Below are positions 34,701 through 43,140 of a DNA stretch of 45,689 nt, piece after piece. The DNA lies in the NCBI GenBank assembly GCA_032718475.1, contig JAUCBJ010001333.1, positions 1-45,689 on the forward strand, read 5' to 3'. Within the stretch, counting starts at the first letter, position 1. Every line of letters starts with the position of its first letter. The position numbers and the translations under genes are program-made. Below the pieces are notes generated by a model that worked only from the letters and a program-made list of their open reading frames with translations, ran no database searches and was not told the DNA's origin. This stretch comes from Nemertoderma westbladi (Eukaryota > Xenacoelomorpha > Nemertodermatida > Nemertodermatidae).

Positions 34701-37700
34701 AATTAGAGGTGTTTGATACTGAGAGAATTTTGGGTACAATTCAGACCGAAACGTTGCAGATAATTGGTGAGGCATATGATGTTTCTGTAGACATACAATT
34801 TAATAAGACACCAGATGGTTGTTTAGATTTTGGTACTATAAAAGTTGGAGATGAGGCGAAGAACACTCTTACTATAAAAAACAAGGGAAAATATGAAGTT
34901 ATGTATCATTTACATGTTATACCTGGTGGGAAGCAATGGCCCGATCTTCGCAAGGTTTTCAATGTGTCTCCTGCGAAAGCAACATTAAATCCAGCAGACA
35001 GGCCATTAACAATTACTATTAGTTTTCATTCAATAAATGAGCTTCTCTTTTCCAATGATCCCATTCTTCAATGCACTATAATAGAACCCAGCATAAATGG
35101 TGGTGTAGAAATAGCACGAATACCAATAAAAATTAGCGCCAAATCAGTCTTTAGTAAATATCAAATTAGTCCTCTAAGTGATATTAACTTTGGACCTGTT
35201 CAATTACATACAAAGTTACAAAAAACACTTACTATTGAGAACAAGGGGTGTTTCGAATTTAAATATTTGATTACCAGAGTTCAGAAAGAGGATATTCATA
35301 AGGATGACAAAAAACGAAACTTAAAGTCTGATACCACTAAAACCAAAAGCCAATCCAAATCAGCAACTGGCAAAACAAAACGATCTGAAACTGGAAGTCG
35401 TGCGGAGGGTCCAGGTCCGGTTCAAACTCGTCTTATTTTAGATACGTTTACCATTTACCCAGCTCATGGAACAGTGGTACCTGGAAATACCCAGCAGATA
35501 CAGATTGAATTCTCAGCTGATCAGTCTGGTGAATGTTTGGAGAACCTGATGATTGATATCCTAGATCGTGATCCCGCTGATAATGCGAAAGGCATTCCCT
35601 ACAAACTATTAGCTGAATCCTTTGTACCTGGAATCAATGTTTCTGATTATGGTTTGATATATGACGAGCATATGCTATGCACAAATTTCAGTGCTTGGAT
35701 AGCCAGCCAGTCTACTGCGCTGCAATCAAAGACTAATGATTTGAGTGATGCAGAAAATGTCTCCACTGTTTTTCTTCTAGAGGAAAATCGTTTCATGTTT
35801 ACAAATATTATAGTTGGATATTCTGCTACTGCTCGATTTCGCATATCAAACCCGTATAAAGTTCCTGTTGATGTGGCATTTGTTATAAAGAATCAAAATA
35901 TCCCAGGTATCAGAGAAGGGGCGAAGTCGTCTCGACAACAACAGGTCGCATCACAAGATGCTTTTGATTTGCAGCCTTCAAGAGCTAATATATCAGCACA
36001 TAGCCATATATATGTAACTGTGACCTTTTCACCTTCAATTATAATGAACTATAATGCTACTTTTGAAACAAGTATTGAAGGTATTTCCACCTCTTTGCAA
36101 AAATCACGAAATCTTACTTTCAACATATCTGGGGAAGGGAGCATGCCTAGAGTTAAGGTTGTTAACCCAACAACAAGGACTTCACAAAGTGCACCTCTCT
36201 TGAGGTACTCAAAACTTGCTATTGGTCGGAATGAATCGCATATTGTAACATTGGAAAATATTGGACAGTTACCTTCTAAAATATCCTTGGATATATTTGA
36301 TGAGGATTCAGCTTTTCGAATAATTTTGCCTGATACAATTCGCTCTTTAGAAACAAGCGTTAGTCAACATTGTGCCGTTTTCCAGTTATCAAGTGGAACT
36401 CAGATAACATTTAATGTCATTTTTGAACCCAAGAATGTTGGAAAATATCATGCTAAAATAAAGGTATCTGTTGAAGATAATTTCTTTGAGGATGTGGAGA
36501 TACTGTGTTTGGGAGATGCATTTGATGATGTTCTCCTTATTGAGGAAATACATCTTCCCATAAATTTTGCATTGCCACAAGAAAATGAAGATGTTTTAAA
36601 GATTACTTCAGACATAGAGGCACTCCCATCCAATTTTTTAAATTTTGGCATGGTGTATTTCAATTCAGTAATGCAAGCCACTTTTACCATTTCCAATACC
36701 TCTGATAAAAACTTTAAATTTTCTGCACCTTCATTATCATATTTGACTTTTTCTCCAAGTATTGGACATTTACATTCACATTGCAGGAAGGATATAACTG
36801 TAACTGTCAACTACAACAAACCCATAAACCTGAGATATGAAGCTATCCCCTTTGATTTTATTGAATTAGAATATGACCAGCCCTTGGACGAAGTTGAAGA
36901 CTGGGACGACAGAAAGTGTGTTGTGAAATGGATAGATATTGATGTGCCCGCTGAGCCTTCTGTAGCCAGTAAAACATCATCAAGGAAAAAAGTTGCAATT
37001 GAGAAACAAAAAGTGGATGTTTCGAATACTGCACTTGCTGTTAAGAGACCCACTAAAAGGAAGGTGTTGGAGATTGATCAAGAACCAAAACACAACACTG
37101 CTGAAGATACCCGAAGAGATTTGGATTTATCAATTTCCTTGCTTATGGATTACTGTAAATATAGACTGAGGGCTGAGTCCAGCATTCAGTTTAAAGATAC
37201 TCTCATGTTTATGACTCGAGTTTACGAGTTTGATATGGAGAATATTGGGTCAATGGTTATTGATTATACTTGGACAGTTGTATTAGACAAGTTAAAATAT
37301 AAACGTTGCGAAAGCAGTGCCGAGTCTATTAATACATTAACGCCGCGGACAGTGCAATTTAATCATCCCCCAATAACCCCAAGGCTGGAACCAATGTCAT
37401 CTAAGATTCAAACTCTGCCAACATCTCGAGCGCAATCGTCCTGTTCATCAGTAAAGGACCTTTCACTATGTCAAGATGAATACCCGATATCAGAAGAACA
37501 CATATCTGAAATACAATCTCCTTTTACCATTGAGCCCGAATATGGTTTTATTGGGCCTGGAAAGAAACAACGATTTAAGTTAATGTTCTCACCAGTTGAT
37601 GTTACTGAATATTCCGCACAGCTATTGTGTTCCATACCAAATCTTGAAGTTGGTGATCAGCAACCAATGATATCATTAAAAGCACTTTCCCTGTTACCGT

Positions 37701-40700
37701 ATTGCCATTTTCAATTAGAAGAATCGGATTATTTGGATGGGCGTCGTGATCCTGAGTTACGTGGCCCTAATGAGCAACCTTTGGATTGTAACACTCGAGT
37801 TATAGAGTTCAAATGTGTTGGCGTTGGTCAAACAGTTGTACGAACTTTTAACATTAGAAATCCTTGTAAATATCCATTAAAATTTGTTTGGAATCACACT
37901 GACGGACAGAAGTCTCAAGTTCATTTTCGCTGTCTCACTGCGAATGGTACAATAGGACCTGGAAAAGAACAAGCTGTTAGCTTGGAATTTCAGTCGTCCA
38001 TTATTGGAATTGTGGAATCCTTTTGGATGTTCAGAATAATTGCTCATGGAATTGATGTACCGTTTCTTTTAGTTGGTGACACTATTGAACCTTTAATCGC
38101 ATTTGATCGTTTGTATTTAAATTTCAAGAATCTGCTTGTGGGCAGAAAATTCTCAGAAACAATATACATCACAAACAGTGAAGACACGCCTTTTAATTTC
38201 TCATTTGATCAAGATACCTTGTATTCTGCGGCCCATGATGTCCAAATCGAGGCACTACCTCTGAAGGGAACAGTTTTACCGAGATCCAAGTTCGCCGTAG
38301 AACTTTATTTGACGACGATCAGGGATGAAGAAGTGATATTTCATGTCAAAGCAAAAGTTCAACACAAACCATCGCCACTGAGGATCACTGTGAAAGCCCA
38401 GGGTTATTCACTAACTTCACAATTGCTTATAGTGGATGGAGATAATACCATTGAATTAGGCCACAATTCCATTGAGGAACTCAATCTTGGTAAAGTGGAA
38501 GTGAAGGACAATGTTTTTAGGTATTTTCAGATCGTCAACACTTGTCCTTATACACTCACATACAATTGGTCCATAGATAATGCTCCTAAAGGGATCACTA
38601 TGACACCAATGAGTGGATTCGTTACCGCAGACAAACATACTCAGTGTGAATTAAATTTTATTCCAACTAAAGTTTGCGAACTCAATGGCTCCAATTTGAA
38701 ACTTGCTATAGTTAACGGGCCTGTTTATCATATAGCATTAATTGGCCAATCTGTGGCACCTTTGCTGAAATTGTCTTTCTCTAAGTATGATTTTGGTTTT
38801 ACATTTGTTTATCAAGCGGGCATGAAGGTGAAGTCTAAGGAATTGGAGATAACAAACAGCGACGATAAGGACATAAGTATTGAATGTCTCTCCACTGAGA
38901 GTGATTATTTGAAGTTTAAATTCGAACCAATATTACTTTCCCCTGGCAAAAGTGTAAAAATGTTGTTAAAGTTCTACCCTCGGCAACCAATACGGTATTG
39001 TGAAACATTGTCATTTTTGGTTAATGGATTGACTGCAATTGATGTCCAAGTGTCTGGCAGTGGCTGTAAGTTCGCGGTAGAAATAGCTAATGGCAAACAG
39101 CGGTTGCGCAATATAGGAACTCTTAGAACAGGTCAAATATCTACACGTTCCCTGTCAATAGTCAATAGGTCGCCAACACCTGCTAGTTTTAATTTAATTT
39201 GCACCCCAGTTACCCAAGGTCTGTTAGCACCCGGGGTGTTAAACATTGCACCAAGTAGGGTTAATATTCCTGCGAAGGGAGGGGTGGCAGAGGTGCAGAT
39301 ACGATTCGCACCTAAATCCAGGATCGTTCAATTTGTTGAAGAAGTAATGCTCGAGATGGAGGATAATTACACAACGCCTCTGTTCGCCGTGACTGGGGCC
39401 TGTCAAGGAATCGAAGTCTCTTTGGATACATCGAGTATAGCGTTTGGTCCAGTGATGTTGCGCTCTCAATGTTCTAGAAAACTATTGATCTCAAATTCTG
39501 GAGATATGGGTACCGCTTTCCACTGGAACCCCGCCAATTTCGCTCCAGATTTCTCGATGTCGCCCAGCAACGGGTATCTTTCTCCAGGAATGAGTGTAAC
39601 ATTGCGGGTGATGTTCCACCCAGTTCGTGAGAACGCTGACATTCGATATGAGAACTTATACTGCGCGATAGAGGGCGCTAAACCTTTACATCTCATGTTA
39701 ACAGGAATGTGTATTGGACATCCACCTGTGCGAGAAGTGTTATCCTTCACTACAAACGTTCGCGATCCTATTATACGTAAAGTTAACATAACCAATACGA
39801 GTGTCCACGGCATAAAACCGTGGCTTCTCCAGCCTGTCATAGAAGGCGAGTATTTCTCTGGTGACGATACAATATCTATAGCAACAGGAGAAACTGAAAC
39901 TTACGAGATCACCTACTTACCATTGGAGATGACAAAGCAAGACAAACCGCATTCTGGTTCGTTGTTCGTGCCACTGCCCACGGGAACCGGGTTGCTATAC
40001 CAACTGGTCGGATTATCTGGCGAACCGAAACCAATAGCAACTGTAGTTAGGGACATCCCTTGCAAGACCGCTTACGTAGAGGTACTTCAGGTGCCTAACT
40101 GGTTGACCAATCGGCAACGTTTTAAGGTTGTTCGTGAACTCATTAAGCCTGAACGGTTGGAGCAGACTGTTAAACTTGAAGGCCTGGAGCACATACAGGT
40201 GCCAGCTCTCGGAGAAGCCAAATACAACTTGTCCTTCTTCTCATATCGTGAAACTTCACTTCATTTCAAGTTATTTTTTGTCAATGAGAGTAATGGGGAG
40301 TATTGTTTCTATGTTATCACCCTGCATGCTACACCACCTGGTGTGCTTGAAGCCTTTGAAATTCAGTGTCCAGTGAGAAAAACTAAAACACAAACTATAT
40401 CGTTGGAGAACCCAACTGCCTCAACAGTAACTTTTAATTGTCAGACACCCCTTCAGGAAGTTATGCTCCCGTCTTCATTTCAAATCCCGGCCATGACGTC
40501 CGTTCCATTAACCGTCGAATTCCAACCACTTCGAGTGGTGGAACAGGTCGGGAAGTTGTACCTGAACTGCAACGAACTCGGACTCTATACCTACCAGCTG
40601 AGTCTACAAGGTACCGCTCCAGCCAATGAGAAAGCGACGCACTTCCGGTGCGGACTTGGTTCCTCGCAATCTCAACAGGTTCACTTCCACAACTTATTTA

Positions 40701-41236
40701 AGAGCAAAACTGAATTTTCCTGTAAAGTCTTGCAGCAAAATCCGAACGATAAACCGGAATTTCTTGTTGATAAAACGGTGACGGGAGCTGGAAGTAGCGG
40801 GGCTAGTGGAACCGAGATCTCGTTGGATGTTCTATACGAACCAACCATGAAAGGAAACACTCGGGCCCATCTATTGGTCCAATCACCTCAGGCGGGGGAT
40901 TTTAATTTCGCTTTATTCGGGATTTGTACCGAATCTCCACCGCAAGGCCCTTTCCTAGTAAAACTCGGACATACGACCGCGGTCCCGGTAAAGAACATAT
41001 TCCACTCGACGCAGCACTTTACCTTTACAACTCAACCCGATTGCTTCGCCGTGAAGGGAAGCAGCGCCGAAGGTATCAGAGCCAAAAAAATTCATTACGT
41101 GAACATTTCATTCGATTCCACCGATAGAACTGCGACGAAGCTCGGGACTCTCACGGCTACCTGCGCCAAGTCCACCGACATTGGGGGGGACGTAGTAACC
41201 TGGGTCTACTACCTCAAAGGCGTCGTCGATAAATAA
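25703..41236 (+). CDS. HYDIN: HYDIN, axonemal central-pair protein, single exon
   Basis: Full-length HYDIN of 5,177 residues (human about 5,120). HYDIN belongs to the C2b projection of the central pair in motile 9+2 cilia and is needed for normal beating. ATG at 25,703 has A at -3 and an in-frame TAA at 25,685. The N-terminus has the family pattern QLLD, then a segment LFQPFPSEVTFQHCQPCQPY, then RLVKV. Most of the chain is tandem ASH/MSP-type beta-sandwich repeats (about 110-2,060 and 2,710-5,170; recurrent xFGxV and NxxxxP patterns). The centre holds a P-loop GGPLSGKT at 2,094-2,101, the start of HYDIN's adenylate-kinase-like domain, then a coiled coil (about 2,313-2,403) and a Lys/Glu-rich linker. 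An acidic low-complexity insert lies at about 1,213-1,340. It ends WVYYLKGVVDK. There is no intron, stop or frameshift over 15.5 kb, whereas vertebrate HYDIN has dozens of exons. It is nested, same strand, in the host intron. Confidence 0.97.
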   Translation: MINVRVNSPPRGPLTERSQIPKHPAIQDGVRAKSGNPAGTRMKRNKAPRNPRLVNPAKLEGLSEVKLKPSVYMQRQLMTTEQLLNSTVEVQVTKIIQLLDIGQKSFQKLCSLPLESCLFQPFPSEVTFQHCQPCQPYQVGLQLRNMDHVPRLVKVNCEDSSYFKIVRPPHAGDKVAPGMAVTYKIVFIGDESKDYYYEVEVFTERELFIVPVRVIGPRAILDFPDDVDMLMCPVKHTTTRTLLIRNLGNREARFNVESHLPFQVEPASATLDVGHCMQVNVAFHPLNTGEHTTYIIVHYDTGEDVYMKVFASASDANIRIDKSTIHMPKTYIGLRSERFFSISNRSDIIVNFQWKRYETEAEEDAEINQVVSSLHKALSRDNLDSENEEDKLFTERQRIKQLTPSKDDFAFLDNEYSITPINGEIWPGQSAECSIVFQPEVVVESNLAAWLDVSGVEKRLGVKIYGEGVGPWCELSYDELDVGYVFMNSSSSYEIILKNRGQIDAYYRILSDNSFCQFSPEENPVNAGGYQAIQLMVCSPVIGVFKEEFFFEINDSPDKLRLSVTGTIAGPTFNFDVSEINFGNVAFGFPQTKVFELTNTSYIPMNFELRVPTDGSDVVAVEAESDEAVWNYNIDPFTKPKEFTIIPDSGTLAPMDSCPVTITMLSNTAKKYVNDTLVVRIVDMAQDVALLPIKCRCYVPELYITNPIIEYGKCFMHSPTAGFLTITNPTEFPAKYNLIEQSHMESSMILYESSAPSGIIAANSSFDLPITIRAQLKDHLQVGAYLSTFGSPDRPMQVILRAFGLGPVVFVASNELDYGTIPVLTEAIKRVTLENESPIAATYTCFLMQSTNSVFSVYPAQGILHPKSTLQINVVCFINDDIKCKDQLKIVFVDGLTHVIPLYAKGIGTTIEITPKLVPSYDLGPQFSTLPIKNELLIKNSGRRAQCLIFKTKGYSLSKTSQVTMDPFDIKKSESGVSLSPTFAINPCRIELQPGESITAYLEGYCKELKCVKETITCDTIFEGKGPKKTIMNIDVLAEFVEPCVQLSHQFINFRIDCCLGEVPQLQTMSLAITNITPLPLHMTLDICHPFYFKVDKDLVNIVNVSADPANFASVCVAFDSDYVQDRHCRIAKGLLTIKYRGNPTIHTIDVTGEVNFPNIEFSTKSIDFGSILNNTESTAVLRMTNNSPVDVKFAWTFLDPVKISYFQKPQNLMDTDNMDTIDHGVSSGDNFVDIDTVDNCDVEPELQVEENLAEEIRVYGGNDGGLNLGIPIEEIDDNLSQNDNIGVNFEGDNNTGEIANDFLANDGNLLSTSEERESTAMPHDSDEIIDSDPQITNVLNVDEVFDILPMFGRLAPSEAMTSVVTFYGHPEIQAESTAICSVEGGPDYNITLCGTASSMGFEIDHFEHDFGKVRFDEQCSAEFLIFNKGKVPLPFNVLTQNFAESGITNILPSVGIIDVEANEVVIRITLIPGIPEYFRVTIKLQVAHFEPCELIMFGIGTFPNIKLNIPRQYDSDNATLCELKNSISKRFEGDKVVKNSIKGALDNLLMPGIKESCVVEDPPYSLHDEVENLLVKQYAENPEHTSLSEVVFPDYIIEFGYVILGDVKSQLVTLQNDGYLPVSFSTDKSALESSGFTANISRVKGLPGFPSCGTHEFIVKFDPRCANLQEGYVEVSMLFNLTNGPTIRLIMKATVTSPCLSIAQPYSDFGSVLCGQCKIVTMQLCNNESVACEWEVIYPPGPRIKIDKHLPMHLKPKQKPFKLNMKTFELLPSKGVIFPGAKMNVQIKFMPTEEKVYDVKLPIRVDCSAQIVGIRLSGTGIEPKLIFSSTNLTFGPVLPFSEGQYLSISVKNPTAHPIEFYSLEFDKQYLEEEKILRMMTGYDSYNNIILPPRVPGESLPSELLEFFMLFKQKQAELSKVQEWKDRSASALADSSVHDDRTLSATSSSKSSKEIMARGSGRKISPAPPTVSYPQTEQQPTTIERIEASELEYVPAVLEEDAEKEIPAEVGYATPLSGDKLQSRDTNTKENGVRAPEVSIPGTGRESAIDKVTGIGQLEMTPVSASIAKYLGIDLSPEGKAAELRRGVAIIVNGGPLSGKTQMSVELGKRYSANVLTIDDIILEAIISKYETPSGSQALEICAAAATQYKGEQDAEALADVINDTADMHLPATKQLKGAAEVHYEQPSKQHKMVTEIQNVEKHKDTSRIQTPVEVPQLPPLPFGKIIEFDDPKVAKDGLRTTHLPEHVIVQILAERFQAADCFNGIIIDGLKSWFCPTISTSAMYILKAFNNRKYLYIVSLKRDFESLQAYENNKKREAELADIEYERLTRQAIHDLSEDCYDNLTDDQKSIIDNKQLAINKERLRLEHEKLEREKKQRELEALIKAQKLEEERLAKKRGKKVALSSKPRGTGEEAIAEQRKGKHDDDHENIKRKKGNKTFTTDVVEEVEEPQLTESEIHLHQLYKEFNTGFKEIMKVSDRWNRVELSVNRPLTPVEYRQPDDTNKFSKKKGKVKGKAVEHDIDKGKDSKELKDSLPIDNPTETPTDGERPDDGDGFVNIGIPHIVVNMNNSCADIISKFFETNLLPDSDEVLEGLGLGPDGPPVPPPATFSMVPFPVKRTMSDIAESSKFTFVAAHSNDLNIYPGAKQPPTPEPEFEENRSVTATPPKSKGKRQEKRAHSVTKDKKPRRSSSIVTSASKKEPEIDEPPVEIHQRDIHDGKPKPLQYYRWIVNADSEISLKLHFSSIERGTFDQTYNFELVGTRRKYQLHSRGICSFPNISTEPRVLYPARKRTQKEGDIVKKKFIGDTNTFEFGPLIIGKSRDKYIDGVFPENVANLTIFNNSPLLSEITFCFKNDTNSTTFMLHPVSMLIPSNERTELKVWAYPKTVGRFTDEIIGCIRDNPEPVVISISCDGVQPRLELPSKIINFEKVLIHRRETKTLIFRNVTLLPVGWKLIGVDQMRDEFSLDHEQGVVEPLSDFTLNAHYRSTKPAIIKRNLKLEVFDTERILGTIQTETLQIIGEAYDVSVDIQFNKTPDGCLDFGTIKVGDEAKNTLTIKNKGKYEVMYHLHVIPGGKQWPDLRKVFNVSPAKATLNPADRPLTITISFHSINELLFSNDPILQCTIIEPSINGGVEIARIPIKISAKSVFSKYQISPLSDINFGPVQLHTKLQKTLTIENKGCFEFKYLITRVQKEDIHKDDKKRNLKSDTTKTKSQSKSATGKTKRSETGSRAEGPGPVQTRLILDTFTIYPAHGTVVPGNTQQIQIEFSADQSGECLENLMIDILDRDPADNAKGIPYKLLAESFVPGINVSDYGLIYDEHMLCTNFSAWIASQSTALQSKTNDLSDAENVSTVFLLEENRFMFTNIIVGYSATARFRISNPYKVPVDVAFVIKNQNIPGIREGAKSSRQQQVASQDAFDLQPSRANISAHSHIYVTVTFSPSIIMNYNATFETSIEGISTSLQKSRNLTFNISGEGSMPRVKVVNPTTRTSQSAPLLRYSKLAIGRNESHIVTLENIGQLPSKISLDIFDEDSAFRIILPDTIRSLETSVSQHCAVFQLSSGTQITFNVIFEPKNVGKYHAKIKVSVEDNFFEDVEILCLGDAFDDVLLIEEIHLPINFALPQENEDVLKITSDIEALPSNFLNFGMVYFNSVMQATFTISNTSDKNFKFSAPSLSYLTFSPSIGHLHSHCRKDITVTVNYNKPINLRYEAIPFDFIELEYDQPLDEVEDWDDRKCVVKWIDIDVPAEPSVASKTSSRKKVAIEKQKVDVSNTALAVKRPTKRKVLEIDQEPKHNTAEDTRRDLDLSISLLMDYCKYRLRAESSIQFKDTLMFMTRVYEFDMENIGSMVIDYTWTVVLDKLKYKRCESSAESINTLTPRTVQFNHPPITPRLEPMSSKIQTLPTSRAQSSCSSVKDLSLCQDEYPISEEHISEIQSPFTIEPEYGFIGPGKKQRFKLMFSPVDVTEYSAQLLCSIPNLEVGDQQPMISLKALSLLPYCHFQLEESDYLDGRRDPELRGPNEQPLDCNTRVIEFKCVGVGQTVVRTFNIRNPCKYPLKFVWNHTDGQKSQVHFRCLTANGTIGPGKEQAVSLEFQSSIIGIVESFWMFRIIAHGIDVPFLLVGDTIEPLIAFDRLYLNFKNLLVGRKFSETIYITNSEDTPFNFSFDQDTLYSAAHDVQIEALPLKGTVLPRSKFAVELYLTTIRDEEVIFHVKAKVQHKPSPLRITVKAQGYSLTSQLLIVDGDNTIELGHNSIEELNLGKVEVKDNVFRYFQIVNTCPYTLTYNWSIDNAPKGITMTPMSGFVTADKHTQCELNFIPTKVCELNGSNLKLAIVNGPVYHIALIGQSVAPLLKLSFSKYDFGFTFVYQAGMKVKSKELEITNSDDKDISIECLSTESDYLKFKFEPILLSPGKSVKMLLKFYPRQPIRYCETLSFLVNGLTAIDVQVSGSGCKFAVEIANGKQRLRNIGTLRTGQISTRSLSIVNRSPTPASFNLICTPVTQGLLAPGVLNIAPSRVNIPAKGGVAEVQIRFAPKSRIVQFVEEVMLEMEDNYTTPLFAVTGACQGIEVSLDTSSIAFGPVMLRSQCSRKLLISNSGDMGTAFHWNPANFAPDFSMSPSNGYLSPGMSVTLRVMFHPVRENADIRYENLYCAIEGAKPLHLMLTGMCIGHPPVREVLSFTTNVRDPIIRKVNITNTSVHGIKPWLLQPVIEGEYFSGDDTISIATGETETYEITYLPLEMTKQDKPHSGSLFVPLPTGTGLLYQLVGLSGEPKPIATVVRDIPCKTAYVEVLQVPNWLTNRQRFKVVRELIKPERLEQTVKLEGLEHIQVPALGEAKYNLSFFSYRETSLHFKLFFVNESNGEYCFYVITLHATPPGVLEAFEIQCPVRKTKTQTISLENPTASTVTFNCQTPLQEVMLPSSFQIPAMTSVPLTVEFQPLRVVEQVGKLYLNCNELGLYTYQLSLQGTAPANEKATHFRCGLGSSQSQQVHFHNLFKSKTEFSCKVLQQNPNDKPEFLVDKTVTGAGSSGASGTEISLDVLYEPTMKGNTRAHLLVQSPQAGDFNFALFGICTESPPQGPFLVKLGHTTAVPVKNIFHSTQHFTFTTQPDCFAVKGSSAEGIRAKKIHYVNISFDSTDRTATKLGTLTATCAKSTDIGGDVVTWVYYLKGVVDK

Positions 41237-41767
41237 CTTAGTTTGTTCTTTTATTTTGGAAATATGAGGCATATAGTGTGGGAAATGCGGATAAAACAAA
41301 TAGTCGCGAAGTTGTTGCTCGGGTGTTGGGGCCTTCAACATTATGCTGCAACAAAAACATCCAGCCTAAATTAACAAACAATCTACCAAATTTAATCATT
41401 CCGTCTAGTCTTAGGTTAATAATGATTATTGCAACCATTGAACGTGATAATTAATTAAATAATATATATACTGAAATGTACCCATTTACTAAATAAATTA
41501 TATTTATTTTACTTTCGGTTTTATACTGTGCTGTTAGTCCGTTTTCCACATTTAGTTTCCTGTAAATATTTTATTAATTTGTATCATACCGGTTTGGTTT
41601 CTTATTAAATAATTGTTTGATTATATTACTACGTTATTATTCTGACATTCCCTCATTATAATTTTTTAATTTGTATAAGTTTGAAGTTCTTGCACGTATC
41701 AAAAACATGACATGAAAAAAATAAGAAAAAATTATTAAGATTGTGCAGATAATAACCAAATGTGCAT
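41237..41767. other. HYDIN 3' flank with candidate poly(A) signal
   Basis: AT-rich sequence after the HYDIN stop. An AATAAA hexamer at 41,492-41,497, about 256 nt past the stop, is the best poly(A) signal candidate. I see no A tail that would mark a recent retrocopy; the run near 41,714-41,731 is broken by T and G. Confidence 0.5.
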
Positions 41768-41843
41768 TGGCTTCCACGTGGGATCGAACTGGTGACTTTT
41801 AGGTTGGGATTCTAGGGTCTCACCATTCCCATGGCAGCGAACC
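41768..41843 (-). other. tRNA-like sequence (minus strand)
   Basis: On the minus strand the B box AGTTCGATCCC is preceded by an A-box-like ATGGGAATGGTGAGACC at tRNA spacing. The acceptor stem is not convincing by eye, so this is probably a pseudogene or SINE head. Confidence 0.5.
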
Positions 41844-42224
41844 TTTATTATGTTTGATATGATAATACCAACAGATGCACAGTAGATAATTAAATAGTCA
41901 TTTGCCACTAAATATATCTCAACTATAATAGTCATTTAACCAAGGATAAATTAATTTTCCGCTATAGAGATATTGAATGCTGAGGTCAAACAAGCATCAA
42001 ACGCGATATCATAGAGAGTGTAAGACTAATTCAGCGATAATTATTGTTAATATCCACCCAGCTATAGGGCTGAAGTTACTGCATAGCTTGACACGTTCGT
42101 GGAGCCTTCGCGCAGCACAAGGCTGCATATGCACGAAGTTAGGTTTAATTTCATCAATGATTGACCGCTACTAACTAGTGCTATTTAAATTAAATGTGAC
42201 AATTTTAGTTTTACAATACTCGCA
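41844..42224. other. Intronic stretch, nothing recognised
   Basis: No gene or repeat family seen. Confidence 0.5.
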
Positions 42225-42705
42225 TCATTCATTAGCCTCGTTGCGCTCACCCTGTTTTGTCCCAAAATATTTTTCTAAAACGATGACTGACGACCTTTAT
42301 AACTATGCATAACTCAATTTATAACTGATGATTTATGGCAGATGGATACTCGTATCCTCTGAAAAACTCATTGCGTTCGTCCTGTACAAGATGGTCACCA
42401 AATATTTCTTGCAACATTCCATTATCAGTACTAAACAAAATGTTACATACTAAACCACGGGGTTTACGAGTAGTGTAAACAATACTCGTTATATAGGAGC
42501 ATAGTCAACACAGACTCGTCTTCCTTACAACCATCGTTGCACTCGTCCTGTACATCTGGTCGCCAAATAACTAGCATAAAACATTCTACTACCACCGGTA
42601 CGGATCAAAATGACATGTCGTCCAATATGCAAAATCAGGTTGTTTACGAGTATAGTTAACACAATACAAATCTTATCCTTCATTATCCTCGTTGCGCTCG
42701 TCTTA
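42225..42705. repeat. ~150-bp tandem repeat, three copies and a partial
   Basis: Copies begin near 42,232, 42,363, 42,530 and 42,685 with CCTCGTTGCGCTCGTCCTGT-like sequence. The middle two continue with GGTCGCCAAATA-like, then ACATTC, then a segment with GTTTACGAGTA. They are considerably diverged. Confidence 0.65.
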
Positions 42706-43140
42706 AAGGCCCCACGCAAATTTTATTTGGAAAATTTGTAAAATTTTGCCAAAAAACATGTATACCATGTTTGGTTTAATTTTATCCAAATTTTCAAATT
42801 TCCAATTTCCAATTCAACGACAGACAAGACAACTCGTTAATGGTACCCCATTGCTAAGGCTTCGCTCACTTCGTGGCTCGCCCCACAGTTCAAATTATAG
42901 ATTGTTTCGAAAGTTACACAACCTCCACTTCGCACTCTTTTTAGTGGTCTAACTAAGCATGTAGTCGTGCTCATTCAATATACAATGTCCTTCTATCATC
43001 ATACGAAAATTCATAGCATTTGTTTTTTTTTATGAGAAAAATAGAAGAAGGGGGGGGGGGGGGGGGGGGTTCGGAAAGATAATAATTGTGTATAAGATAT
43101 ATGAATTCCACATTTATATAAATTATATTTTACATCGCAG
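42706..43140. other. End of the large host intron
   Basis: No gene. Contains a 20-nt G run at 43,050-43,069, about 70 nt before the exon 5 acceptor. Confidence 0.5.

Noticed and set aside
41714-41731. A-rich stretch as a retrocopy poly(A) tail for HYDIN
   Set aside because: It is short, broken by T and G, and lies more than 200 nt past the best poly(A) signal; no matching direct repeat was found upstream.
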